This document shows positions 46,977 to 58,067 of a stretch of DNA of 64,000 bases, piece by piece (positions within the stretch are counted from its first letter, which is position 1; each line of letters starts with the position of its first letter). The notes under the pieces are model-generated. The model was not told where the DNA came from and did not search any database. It saw nothing but the letters and a program-made list of their open reading frames with translations. This stretch comes from Ariolimax columbianus (lineage: Eukaryota > Mollusca > Gastropoda > Stylommatophora > Arionidae), in NCBI GenBank assembly GCA_036924085.1, contig JAVGWX010000002.1, positions 53,913,105 to 53,977,104 on the forward strand, read 5' to 3'. Both the position numbers and the translations under genes were made by a program.

Positions 46977-48184
46977 TAATCGCTGAAATTCACGTAGTCC
47001 AGGCAGGTTTTAGGAAAGACAGAGGGACCCGGGACCACAGATTCAATTTAAGGAATATCTATGAAAAATGTAGAGAGTTTAATGTAGACCTGTACACATG
47101 TTTCATTGATTACACTAAGGTCTTCGACACGGTAAAACATCAAAATCTATGGAGAATCATGAAGGAAATGGGGTTTCCTTTGCATATAGTCCATCTCATT
47201 GAAACATTATACCAAGATCAACATGCCGCTGTCCGAGTATCTGGGCAAACATCAGATTGGTTTGCAGTAGAAAAGGGAGTCCGACAGGGATGTATCCTCT
47301 CACCTGTACAACATATATGCGGAATGTATAATGAGAAATGTACAAGAAGATGAGAACATTGAAAGTTTCGACCCATTTACGATTGGGGGGTACGAGATTC
47401 CAGAGTTACGATACGCAGATGACACAGTGATATTATCAAGAAGTGCGGAAGGGCTAGAGCAGCTACTTTCAGCCGTTAATGGACATAGTAAAGATCAAAA
47501 TCTGTTCATAAACATAAAAAAACAAAGATAATGACCACCGATAAAACACAATGTCAGCATACATTTACAGTGGGTGGTGAGGAAATAGATCAGGTTACAT
47601 ATTTTGAATATCTGGGCTCCAGAATTGACAAAAATGGTGACTGCTCGAAAGAAATCAGAAGAAGACTAGCTATGGCAATGCAAAGACTGAACAGCCTGAA
47701 GAAATTATTGCAGGGCACCAACAAAACGATAAAAGTAAAAGTCTTGAGAGCCTGTGTTTTTCCTTTGCAGCTTATGGCTGTGAAGCATGGACGATTACCA
47801 AAACTTCTAGACAAAGAATCGAATCCTTCGAGTCAAAATGTTACAGAAAGATCCTCAGAATACCCTGGACAGAGAAAAGAACAAATGTAGACATTCGGCA
47901 AGAGTTGAGCATAAAGGAGAACTGGTTTATCAATTCCATTTTGGCTAGAAAATGCAAATACTTTGGTCCCATCAAGAGACACAACGGTCTTGAGAGAACG
48001 GTGATGGAAGGTATGGTGCCAGGCAAAAGAGGAAGGGGTAGACCAAGAAGACGATGGCACCAAGATATCCAGGAATGCCTGAGTATGACAGTGGCGGAAG
48101 CTGGTGTTTTGGAAAGGGAACGAGTTTCTTTCAGACAGACTGTAATGGGAGCGACGTTCTACAAAGGACATGTTAATGATGATG
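46977..48184 (+). mobile_element. RTE-like LINE, 3' part, 13-bp TSD
   Basis: Encodes RT from QAGFRKDRGTRDHRFNLRNI, through CFIDYTKVFDTVKHQNLW, VEKGVRQGCILSP, RYADDTVIL (YADD codons 47412-47423), then EYLGSRIDKNGDCSKEIRRR and ARKCKYFGPIKRHNGLERTV. Frameshifts around 47320, 47525 and 47770 break the frame. Tail (ATG)n near 48176-48184. ATAGTCGCTTATA is duplicated at 46964-46976 and 48185-48197. Sense to the TRIM gene, in intron 1. Confidence 0.93.
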
Positions 48185-48239
48185 ATAGTCGCTTATACGC
48201 TCTCAAGTAAGCTCAATATTAAAGGGATGATAGTGTCGA

Positions 48240-49605
48240 CCACTTGCTTATTGGTCAGACTGCTGAGACACAGCCTGTTTCCAGGAGCACACACGAGGAT
48301 AAGAGGTGGGGGTTTTGATCAGTATGTTTCAGCTGACCCTGATTACGCTTCACTCCCACCTTGATCAGTATGTTTCAGCTGACCCTGATTACGCTTCACT
48401 CCCACCTTGATCAGTATGTTTCAGCTGACCCTGATTACGCTTCACTCCCACCTTGATCAGTATGTTTCAGCTGAGCCTGATTACGCTTCACTCCCACCTT
48501 GATCAGTATCTTTCAGCTGACCCTGATTACGCTTCACTCCCACCTTGATCAGTATGTTTCAGCTGACCCTGATTACGCTTCACTCCCACCTTGATCAGTA
48601 TGTTTCAGCTGACCCTGATTACGCTTCACTCCCACCTTGATCAGTATGTTTCAGCTGACCCTGATTACGCTTCACTCCCACCTTGATCAGTATATTTCAG
48701 CTGACCCTGATTACGCTTCACTACCCCCTTGATCAGTATGTTTCAGCTGACCCTGATTACCCTTCACTCCCACCTTGATCAGTATGTTTCAGCTGACCCT
48801 GATTACGCTTCACTCCCACCTTGATCAGTATGTTTCAGCTGACCCTGATTACGCTTCACTCCCACCTTGATCAGTATGTTTCAGCTGAGCCTGATTACGC
48901 TTCACTCCCACCTTGATCAGTATGTTTCAGCTGAGCCTGATTACGCTTCACTCCCACCTTGATCAGTATGTTTCAGCTGACCCTGATTACGCTTCACTCC
49001 CACCTTGATCAGTATGTTTCAGCTGAGCCTGATTACGCTTCACTCCCACCTTGATCAGTATGTTTTAGCTGACCCTGATTACGCTTCACTCCCACCTTGA
49101 TCAGTATGTTTCAGCTGACCCTGATTACGCTTCACTCCCACCTTGATCAGTATGTTTCAGCTGACCCTGATTACGCTTCACTCCCACCTTGATCAGTATG
49201 TTTCAGCTGACCCTGATTACGCTTCACTCCCACCTTGATCAGTATGTTTCAGCTGACCCTGATTACGCTTCACTCCCACCTTGATCAGTATGTTTCAGCT
49301 GACCCTGATTACGCTTCACTCCCACCTTGATCAGTATGTTTCAGCTGACCCTGATTACGCTTTACTCCCACCTTGATCAGTATGTTTCAGCTGACCCTGA
49401 TTACGCTTCACTCCCACCTTGATCAGTATGTTTCAGCTGACCCTGATTACGCTTCACTCCCACCTAGATCAGTATGTTTCAGCTGACCCTGATTACGCTT
49501 TACTCCCACCTTGATCAGTATGTTTCAGCTGACCCTGATTACGCTTTACTCCCACCTTAATCATTATGTTTCAACTGACCCTGATTACTCTTCACTCCCC
49601 TAACA
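48240..49605. repeat. Minisatellite, 46-bp unit, about 28 copies
   Basis: Highly homogeneous 46-bp units TTGATCAGTATGTTTCAGCT, GACCCTGATTACGCTTCACT, CCCACC. It is preceded at 48240-48300 by a piece of family E (CAGCCTGTTTCCAGGAG, GAGGTGGGGGTTTTGATCAG), from which the unit appears to derive. Lies in TRIM intron 1. Confidence 0.95.
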
Positions 49606-49674
49606 CGTTATCCTCAGTACTGTGAAACCGCCTCGATCTTTTTTTTTAATACTTAATGACAAACACGTCACTAG

Positions 49675-49745
49675 CAATGAAAATGAGAGAGGGAGAGAGA
49701 GAGAGAAAGAGAGAGATAGAAGGAGAGAGAGAGAGGGTGAGAGAG
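49675..49745. repeat. (GA)n-rich microsatellite
   Basis: Imperfect GAGAGA tract with AGGGAGAGAGAGAGA interruptions. The neighbourhood (49610-49975) holds nothing else that I recognise. Confidence 0.88.
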
Positions 49746-49969
49746 CACCGTAGTGTAATACAGAACCAATATTACGTTATGGGCTTGAGGACAATAAATA
49801 AACAGAGAAATCCCTGGCAGTAGCAACAATGTGGCGTAGGGAAGGACTGAAGAGCATGACTCGAACGGTTAATTAAGAAACCAGATAACGATTTATTACG
49901 AAATTAAAATACTCTAAATCCACACACACAAACTAGAAGTGCCGGACAAATTCACCAGGCACTTGTTAA

Positions 49970-50050
49970 AAAGTCAGCCATCATTATAAAGTCAGCCATC
50001 ATTATAAAGTCAGCCATCATTAAAAAGTCAGCCATCATTAAAACGTTAGC
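49970..50050. repeat. Short tandem repeat, 18-bp unit, about 4.5 copies
   Basis: AAAGTCAGCCATCATTAT repeated, last copy degenerate (AACGTTAGCCATAAA). Confidence 0.88.
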
Positions 50051-50457
50051 CATAAAAAATTGCGTGAGGTCGGGACTGATGGAGAACGAGATAGGCAGAC
50101 AAAAAAGAATAATTTAGAAGGGCAAGACAAGAATGGACGGGGAAAGAAGGAACATTGGAAGTAATCAATACTCACACGACAGATGGTTGTCGTCGAGGGA
50201 ATTGATCGGCATCACCGCGGGAGGGTGAACAATGTGATGATATTGTGAAAGATCTAGAAGTAAGGAAAACTGACGATGAAGAATTTAAATAACATAACAA
50301 AATGGCTAGACAGCAAGTGTCAAATCCATGTTTCCCAGTCAAATAACATTGATCACCTTTATCTGTACACTTATTATTAAACATGCACACCTGTATTCTC
50401 ATTTCTACACTACATGAGTATAAACTTATTGCTGTACCCCCTTCTAACCCATTGCAG

Positions 50458-50625
50458 TATATCTCCGCCCCTGGACTGGGCCAGCAAGTACAAACCCAAC
50501 TACATAGTTCAGGAAATACTTGAGGTTCATTTCCAGAACAAGACCAGAAAGCCGTTCTGTCCGATGCACGATGGGAAACTAGTTGAACTCTACTGCAGGG
50601 ACTGCAATGCTGCTGTTTGTGATAG
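50458..50625 (+). CDS. TRIM-like gene, exon 2: linker and most of B-box 2
   Basis: Acceptor CCCATTGCAG, donor GTACTA after GATAG; phase 2 at both ends. It encodes residues 70-126 of the spliced protein. A linker (ISPPLDWASKYKPNYIVQEI) leads to the B-box 2 finger with C104, H107, C116, C119 and C124 (FCPMHDGKLVELYCRDC, AAVCD); the last zinc ligands come from exon 3. The GTACTA donor is weaker than the others but is needed to keep the finger intact, as the unspliced frame stops immediately (TAG). Confidence 0.9.
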
Positions 50626-51264
50626 GTACTAGAATGGAAAGTTAAACAGAAAATACTATGTCTTTGATTTTATTGCATCGAAAACCATTAGAATAAGATG
50701 TAATCTCTATTTTCCGTATTTCTCTGTTAAGTTCATTTTATTTTTCGTTGTTTACTTTTATTTTTATGATTTCCATTGATATCTAAACGTCGTCACTGCA
50801 CTTAGTCACGCCTCTTCTACCCCTGTAGTGGTGTTGAGGTATTTTTTAAACTTGTAATCGTGTGTGCAAACAAACAGGGATACTTGCTTCCTAATTCACA
50901 CCAAACAAAAGAAATATATATTTTTAGCACCGTATTTGAGGTAGTAACATCACATAATAGTACAGTTTTTACATGTTAGGGGTGTCAGACATTCTGCTAG
51001 TTCCTGTCATCTTAGCTATTAATTTGTTGGGGTAGGGTTAGGATTAGAGTTAAGGTTAGGATTCGGGTTAGGATGAGTGTCGCCCTTTTGCTTGAACAAG
51101 TGTACAATAGTGGTATCTTTAATCTCTTGTAGAACTTGTAGAAATACAACGATTTAAAATACAATTAAATCGGCCTGTCCTCCCCTTAACCAAAAATGGA
51201 ATGTCCCGTTACATCAAATACGTACAATGGTAACCCAGGGAACTCTGTTTGGGGTGAATTAAGG

Positions 51265-51730
51265 CGCAAGTACCTAATCAGGTGATTCGCCTGTTTTGAC
51301 TTGGCATGCTGTAGAGCCTCTTTTTTTGCCTTCATGCCGGTCACCGATGGGTATACATTTCGTTAACTTTTTCATTTTTACACGGGACAAGGAGACTAAC
51401 GTCTGGTCAGGCAAAAAAAAACAACACTCATCGGACATGTCAGTCAGGGTCAGATAAAATATACTGGCCAAGACCCCCACCTCAACTTCCTTGTAGTTCT
51501 ACATGAAAAGGGCTGTTTTCATGGCAGCCTGGCTAGCGAGGTGGGGGGGGACGTGATCTCGACAGTAGGGAGAGACACACCTATGACGCCAAGAATAGCA
51601 CAACCGACACAACCCCGACCTACCTATATCAGCCCACTCGGGATGTGAGGAAAGCTACTGCAACCCGCCACTTGACGTCCTTTTCATGGAGCACAAAAGA
51701 GTAATTTTACTAATTGTGTGCATTCAACAA
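51265..51730 (-). repeat. Dispersed repeat family E (reverse)
   Basis: Complement blocks: GACTAACGTCTGGTCAGGCA, ATACTGGCCAAGACCCCCAC, GGGCTGTTTTCATGGCAGCC and GAAAGCTACTGCAACCCGCC, CTTTTCATGGAGCACAAAAG. Confidence 0.8.
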
Positions 51731-52169
51731 CAATAAATAAAGAAATAAATAAATCGATCAATCAATAATTTTTGCACGATCATCAGTCAGCTCTTTTCGA
51801 TTTTCAAATGTCAATCGTTCTTAAACGTGCACAACGTGTACACGGGACTTCTGAGTTTTTCGTCCATCTCTGACAGGACTAGACGTGTCATCTCACTTCC
51901 CGTGAGACCAAGAGACGCTTGAAAATTGCGGGACGTGAGCCATCCAACTTTTCGCTTTTGTTTATTTATTTCTTGAGAGGCGAACGCCTTTTCTCTCAGC
52001 TATAGCGACTCCCCTCCCCGTTTCTAAACGTCAAAAACCTCAATGCCTAATTTTAGTTGCTTGGAAATTGTCCAAGTTTCTGTTATTTTCATCGCCATTC
52101 TCATTGACAGAACTATGTCGCACTGTTTTGTTAGACTTGTCACACAGTACATCCAAACTGTTCTTACTT

Positions 52170-52570
52170 GTTTCTCTTCCTCGTCCCTTGACTGTACGCA
52201 GTCTATCTGTGAGGCTAACGTCTGGTCAGACAAAACACACTAATCGGACAATGTTGGCCAAGGTCAGGAGAAATATATTGACCAAGACCCTCACCTGACC
52301 TCCTCGTTGGTCGTCCTGGAAACGGGCTGTTGTCGGGGACAACAGTCTGGCTTACAAGGTGAGGTTATATGTGATCCCCGTAGTAGTGAGTGACACGCAG
52401 ATGAAGCCAAGTATTGTACAACCGCCTGGAGGACCCAAGTCCACCTTCATCAGCACGCTCGGGATGTCAGGAAAGCTACTGCAATCTGCCACAAGTTCCG
52501 TCCTTTTCAGGACGCACAAAAGTGTTACCAACCCATTGTGGGCATTAGCAATCAACCTCAAACGCAGTCT
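52170..52570 (-). repeat. Dispersed repeat family E (reverse)
   Basis: Complement blocks GGCTAACGTCTGGTCAGACA, TATTGACCAAGACCCTCACC, GTGATCCCCGTAGTAGTGAG and GGAAAGCTACTGCAATCTGC. Same orientation as the copy at 51265-51730. Confidence 0.8.
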
Positions 52571-53026
52571 TCTTTGCCAACATCACAGGGCTGGAAGTAA
52601 AGAATCAGTTGATCGAAGAAGATTCTGCATTCTTCACTCCTAACATATTTTCTTTGGTAGTGGGTTACAGTGACTCTTCTTACATCCTGACATGTACTGA
52701 AGATGGTGGACATGTGCCCTCCTCGCTGTAGTGCAGAGCAAACCTTCACAGCAGGCTCCTAACGAAGATCACAATATCGATCCCCACCTCGTTGAGCAGG
52801 CTGCTGTTATACATGTTTCCAAGTGAAAGTTGGTGACATGAAGTGGGATCTTAGTCAGTATTTTTAACCTGACCCTAAACATGACCCCAAGTCTTGTCAC
52901 CCATTGGCGAACCGTAACATGTGACACAAGTATACTGAACACAAATACAAGAGAGCAAACAATGACAAAGAGGTACAAACAACCTTGAAGATATATCACA
53001 CTTTTGAATTGATGCTTCTTTCTCAG

Positions 53027-53144
53027 ATGTGTGGCTTTACTTCACCGCGCTTGCAATGAGGTCGTTGAGCTTGCGGTAGTGCTGAAGGAAAGGCAGAACG
53101 TGTCCAGTCAACAACTGACTACTGTCAACAGAATGATCGCACAG
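53027..53144 (+). CDS. TRIM-like gene, exon 3: end of B-box 2, start of coiled coil
   Basis: Acceptor TTTCTCAG, donor GTTGGT; enters phase 2, leaves phase 0. It supplies the remaining B-box ligands C127, H132, C135 (RCVALLHRACNEVVEL), completing C-x2-H-x8-C-x2-C-x4-C-x2-C-x4-H-x2-C, and then starts the amphipathic region (VVLKERQNVSSQQLTTVNRM). Exact completion of the finger across the splice junction is strong evidence for the model. Confidence 0.9.
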
Positions 53145-53554
53145 GTTGGTGTAATATTTACCACTCATTTATCATTAGGTTGGAAACCAAGTAGAGTGTA
53201 CAAGACTGTAATCTAGACGAAGTTTCTTACAGTCAATACAGCTCCTACAGACTAGTCCCAGATATCGCCTCATCGAAAAATGGAATGCGCTGACTTTGAT
53301 CTTCTTGGATGATTTACTGGAGAAACCTGCGCCGGGTCACCACTTTCATTACGCAACATGGACGTCACTGGACTCCGAAATGGTTTATCAAGTTACTGGA
53401 AGAATTTAAAAAGATGGGGCTCCAGGAAATAGGAGACATGTGACTGGGGAGCAACACAAGACCCAGACCACTTACCTAAACCTTCTGGAAACATACAATC
53501 TGGATGATATGTTGAGGGGGAACGACAGGGCAATCAATATGACCGAGATCATGA

Positions 53555-53870
53555 TGCTGAGCAGCGCATGAGCTACAGCGGCCAGCGACCCATAGATGAT
53601 TGCTAGTGTCAGGGCCAGCGAACCAAAGCTGCCAAGACCCTTCTACACCTCCACGCGGTGATCCTGGATAACAGGCTGCAGCAGGGCAGACTGGCTAAGG
53701 AGAAGGAATCGAAGAGGGAATGCTAACACGGTACTAAAAAATAGCTTGCTGAAGTCGGATGTGTTGAACCGAAAGGTACAAATATCACAATGAAGCTTTA
53801 AACTACGACACAACGAATTCCGTTCTCCGGACTACATTCTGCTACTTGGAGATTGAGAACAAACGAAGCC
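53555..53870 (-). repeat. Dispersed repeat family D
   Basis: Blocks GAGCAGCGCATGAGCTACAG, TCCACGCGGTGATCCTGGAT, AACAGGCTGCAGCAGGGCAG, GGATGTGTTGAACCGAAAGG and TTGGAGATTGAGAACAAACG. Confidence 0.75.
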
Positions 53871-53904
53871 AAGTCAAGCCATATGACCGAACATTGGAAA
53901 CATA

Positions 53905-54785
53905 GACTTTGATGTTGTGTCATGGCACAGACATTAATAAAGCCTTAGATTGATGTTGTGTCATGGCGTAGCGCAGTGGTTAGCGCGCTGGCTTCGCATC
54001 TGAGTGGTCCTGGGTTCATTCCCCAGTTGAGGCGGTAATGTTTTTTTCAGACCGCAATGGCTCCCGGGTCGACCCAGCCTTAAATGAGTACCGGTTCAGT
54101 CCGGGAAGTAAAAGCGGCGAGGGAGAGGACATGGCTACCGCCCTCATATAGCCGAGCCTTTGAAATGTGAGATCGCTAACACCTCACACCCCTACTGCAA
54201 TAATGCTATGGGATACATGGCACAGACAGTAAGTAAGCATTAGATTGATGTTGTGTCATGGCACGGACAGTAAGAATTAGATTGATGTTGTGTCATGGCA
54301 CGGACAGTAAGAATTAGATTGATGTTGTGTCATGGCACAGACAGTAAGAATTAGATTGATGTTGTGTCATGGCACGGACAGTAAGTAAGAATTAGATTGA
54401 TGTTGTGTCATGGCACGGACAGTAAGAATTAGATTGATGTTGTGTCATGTCACGGACAGTAAGAATTAGATTGATGTTGTGTCATGGCACAGACAGTAAG
54501 AATTAGATTGATGTTGTGTCATGGCACGGACAGTAAGAATTAGATTGATGTTGTGTCATGGCACGGACAGTAAGAATTAGATTGATGTTGTGTCATGGCA
54601 CGGACAGTAAGAATTAGATTGATGTTGTGTCAAAGCACGGACAGTAAGAATTAGATTGATGTTGTGTCAAAGCACGGACAGTAAGAATTAGATTGATGTT
54701 GTGTCATGGCACGGACAGTAAGTAAGAATTAGATTGATGTTGTGTCATGGCACAGACAGTAAGCATTAGATTGATGTTGCTTGTC
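53905..54785. repeat. Minisatellite, 37-bp unit, about 15 copies, split by a SINE
   Basis: Units GTAAGAATTAGATTGATGTT plus GTGTCATGGCACGGACA; some units have an extra GTAA. One to two units lie left of the SINE at 53963-54214, the rest right of it. Confidence 0.93.
53963..54214 (+). mobile_element. tRNA-derived SINE, family B, inside a minisatellite
   Basis: Head GCGTAGCGCAGTGGTTAGCG (A box) and CCTGGGTTCATTCCCC (B box) like a tRNA; body GCTCCCGGGTCGACCCAGCC, ACCGGTTCAGTCCGGGAAGT; end TAATGCTATGGGATAC. The flanks share CATGGC (minisatellite unit on both sides), compatible with a short TSD. Nearly identical to 56610-56870. Confidence 0.88.
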
Positions 54786-55114
54786 TTATTATCAGTTAAA
54801 ACTAAATTGAGTGCTGATTTTGTTCTGTTTACTGTAATTCACATAGGACAGGGTCACTCGGGTGCATTCTACGAAGGCAGAATAAGATCAAGGGTGTAGT
54901 AAAATAATGTTCAACAGAGCTGTACATGAGGTTAGGAAACTCATCAAGCACAACATATTGTACCAGAAACCACAACTGTAAAAACACACTAAGTACTATA
55001 GACTGATTTCCCTCAAAGCTGAGTGCTTTGGATTTGGATAACGGTCTTTTGCGTGGTGACTGAAAGGAAAAACGACCTTTACTCCTCAACATTATAAATT
55101 CATCATAAATAACT

Positions 55115-55320
55115 TAACGTTTATATGCTGGTTTAGAGGACTCCACAGAGTCTGTATACAACTAATTTCTATTACATTTCCTTGATTTAAAAACTTTGCG
55201 CATCCAATCTATTCTTGAATGCATTAATTAACCCCGCCTCCACTATTTCTTGTTTAATTAATTTGTAGCAGTGCCCTCTTGTTCTTGTAGGTGGTTGTAT
55301 TTTGAAAAAAAACTTGTTTT
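55115..55320 (-). mobile_element. CR1-like LINE, 3' end (reverse)
   Basis: The complement matches the 3' part of 20535-21200: CACCTACAAGAACAAGAGGG, GCTACAAATTAATTAAACAA, AGTGGAGGCGGGGTTAATTA, AATGCATTCAAGAATAGATT, CCTCTAAACCAGCATATAAA. Only the last codons and the 3' UTR remain. Confidence 0.82.
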
Positions 55321-55324
55321 ATGC

Positions 55325-55575
55325 TAATTTTTTTTCTTTTGCGTTCGCCTTATTTATCTATTCCCCAAGGCGGTGTGCGTTGCACTGTGGTTTTTATTTT
55401 GCGCCTGTCGGACCAATGCATCCGACTTCAGAATGCATTTATGTAAGGTTCTGCTTCCTCCTGTATTTTCTAAGGGTTTGCTTTCCCGGGGTAACGGCCG
55501 GTGCTGTGAAGGAGATCGAACCCAGCACCTTTGGTTGTGAACCGTGTCACTTAGCCACTAGCCCACGCCGTCCTC
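55325..55575 (-). mobile_element. tRNA-derived SINE, family A (full length)
   Basis: Minus strand: head GGCTAGTGGCTAAGTGACAC, B box GGGTTCGATC (complement 55514-55523), body ACCGGCCGTTACCCCGGGAA, GCGCAAAATAAAAACCACAG, end CTTGGGGAATAGATAAATAA and an A-rich tail. Inserted directly beside the CR1 3' end at 55115-55320. Confidence 0.88.
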
Positions 55576-56609
55576 TCTGTTTTATGCTAATGGGAATAAA
55601 CATAGTCTTGGCTCACTCCATCCCCCAAATAAGAAGGAAACTACAGGGTTATCGGCCTGTGCTTCATAAGTAGCATGTAGCAAAAATGAGACATGAAGAA
55701 AAAGAAGAAAAGGTAGGACAGTGTGGCAAACGTAAACAAAATGTCTGTCCCACGCTTACATACAACTATTTATTTAAATATTTGCATAAATTAAAACGTT
55801 TTGCATTTTGAACAAAAGGTGTTACTATAGCTGAGAGGTAAAACACTCGCCCATCAAGAAATGAATGAAGGAATAAACGGCGGGTATTTGAATTCCGCAA
55901 ATTTCAAGCACTTTTTGGTCTCAAAGGACGTGAGATTTGACACCTACTCCTCTTGGAGATGGACGATAAAATTGGAGGTCCTGTGTAACGCTGTGCACGC
56001 AAATGAACCATTGGCAGTAAAAAAGCGAAGAAATGTGTAGGCTATTAGTCTCTGTCCGAGCATAAATTCTAAAAGTAACTAAATTATTATCCAATAGTGA
56101 GTGACCTGCAGGAATGCCGAGAGGAGCCAGTCTCTCCATCCAGCAAAGACACAAGATGCCAATCACCTGTTTGTCTGCACACTCAATTACTAGTATACAC
56201 AAATAAAAACATTTACATCCCCACGGGTAGAGAAGAAGCGACTACGGTAGAAGAGTTTAGAACAGAAAGTCAAGTACAAAGTTTAGCGCTGTCTGCAGTT
56301 TTTCCTCCGTAGTAATAATATCAATTGACCTCGTAGTGTTAAGCTCTTATCCTAATTTCATTTTGTTTAAAAAACAACAAACATTAATTTCTTGATTATG
56401 TTTCTTATTTACCGTATGCTAGCCAATAAATGGCTCATTACTGAAAGCTGAATGTGTTCTTACAGGAGTTATTGCAGCAATATACTCTACGAGATGAGGT
56501 TGCTAGCCATATGCACAACCCACTTTAGTTACAGCTTAGAACGTGCATAAAGGTGCAGTGGTCCTTTTTTCCCTTTTCAGCAAGGGACCTTGGAGTCTTG
56601 TATTTTCCC

Positions 56610-56870
56610 ACATAGGCGTAGCGCAGTGGTTAGCGCGCTGGATTCGCATCTGAGTGGTCCTGGGTTCATTCCCCAGTTGAGGCGGTAATGTTTTTTCAGA
56701 CTGCAATGGCTCCCGGGTCGACCCAGCCTTAAATGGGTACCGGTTCAGTCCGGGAAGTAAAAGCGGCGAGGGAGAGGAGATGGCTACCGCCCTCATATAG
56801 CCGAGCCTTTGAAATGTGAGATCGCTAACACCTCACACCCCTACGGCAGTAATGCTATGGGATACTTTAC
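56610..56870 (+). mobile_element. tRNA-derived SINE, family B
   Basis: Same head and body as 53963-54214 (GCGTAGCGCAGTGGTTAGCG; GGGTTCATTCCCC; TACCGGTTCAGTCCGGGAAG), followed by a short TTTACTTTACTTT tail. Confidence 0.88.
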
Positions 56871-57609
56871 TTTACTTTCATTCATTTGCTTCCCCTTAGA
56901 AAAAGGGTCCAATGGTTGCTCTTCGTTTGATCATATTCTGAGCCGTCTTCTTGGCTTGAACAAGTGGTCTGCCGGGGTCTTTGTGTATGCGAAGGGCAAG
57001 AATAGCACCACTGCCTCACAGAGAGCATGTCATAAGAGGTGACTAACTGTGTGACATGACATAACGCATGGTTAGGTGGTTTGTTTAGATCACCATAGAT
57101 GGCGCCTAACAGGCTGCGAGTCTTCTTTGCTCTAGTGTTTAAGTCTATTAAGATGGACTTGCACATCGGTTAACCACCCTCCGTAAGCGCTTGTCCCAAC
57201 GCAGCGGAGTATTAAGCTACTTGAGCCTTGCCCACTAAGCAGGAACCATTCTCCTGGCTTAATGCAGTTCATACCAGAGCTGAGACCTGCACAGGGGCAT
57301 CTGCTCCTGTTGAAGTACAGATCGACTAAGAACTAAGAACTTCTTGGGTTCCGCCTACGGAACTCCAGCTGAACTTTCCTCCCCACTACTCTATTCCTGT
57401 GCATGCCTGATGCTTTTCACAATTGGCTCTCAACTTATTAAAATCCATTCGCCCCTTTCACCTTTGTTCAGAATAGCATCGCCCCGCCCCCACCACTTCT
57501 AGATAGTCTAACTCAAAAGGTCATTATACTTTGCTGAATTGTGGTCTCAATTTCCCCATAAATCCCTAAAAGCCAGCCCCCCCCCCCCACCCCAACTCAC
57601 ACACATTTC

Positions 57610-57855
57610 CCGTGTCCCGAGTTGAGAGCCATTGCTTTACACATTGCAAACTCGAACCTTCGGGAACATATGCGAATCTACTGTCCTGGCCATGCTGGTA
57701 TTTGCAGGAATGATAGAGCTGACATCCTAACCTCAGGGACACTTGTTGCCGGGACATTGGTAATGTATAGAGATGAGATTTTAAAGTTGATCAACGACTG
57801 TCTCTTGGATGAAGACACTGCAATCGATGGACCACAGATGGCAAGGTTTTGAAAT
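57610..57855 (+). mobile_element. RNase H domain remnant of a LINE
   Basis: The frame from about 57620 encodes IALHIANSNLREHMRIYCPG, HAGICRNDRADILTSGT, then EILKLINDCLLDE. Y/WCPGHAGxxxNDRAD is the C-terminal catalytic block of LINE-encoded RNase H. Different from the I-like family elsewhere in the window. No flanking RT or start. Confidence 0.72.
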
Positions 57856-58067
57856 CATACGCTTAGGCAACAGAGGTGGGTTCCTAAGACAACAAAGCAG
57901 GAGTGTGTACATCCCCCCCCCCCCCCCCCCCCCGAGGTAAAGGAATCATCAGTACCTACTCTATTTGCCCTTTACTGATAGGGACTGAGAACCTATAGGT
58001 CTGCCCGGAGTATACTATTTTAGATTCATAACAGAACAGAACTTTGCAAATTGTTATCGTCTAACAG

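Larger units (their letters stand above)
50626..53026 (+). other. TRIM intron 2 with family E copies
   Basis: 2.4 kb. Contains family E at 51265-51730(-) and 52170-52570(-), a short tract of GTTAGG-like repeats at about 51030-51080, and a piece related to the SINE-like body of 33600 near 52690-52760. Ends in TTTCTCAG. Confidence 0.6.
53145..58067 (+). other. TRIM intron 3, repeat-filled
   Basis: 4.9 kb. Holds a family D copy, a 37-bp minisatellite with a SINE inside it, a CR1 3' end, SINE A and B copies, an RNase H remnant and a C21 run (57913-57933). Stretches 55576-56609 and 56871-57610 contain no feature I recognise apart from a short reverse family G core at 56488-56532. Confidence 0.6.

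Noticed and set aside
53963..54060. Possible tRNA gene (also at 13172, 14700, 56610)
   Set aside because: A/B boxes are present, but the acceptor stem does not close and the head continues into a repeated SINE body.
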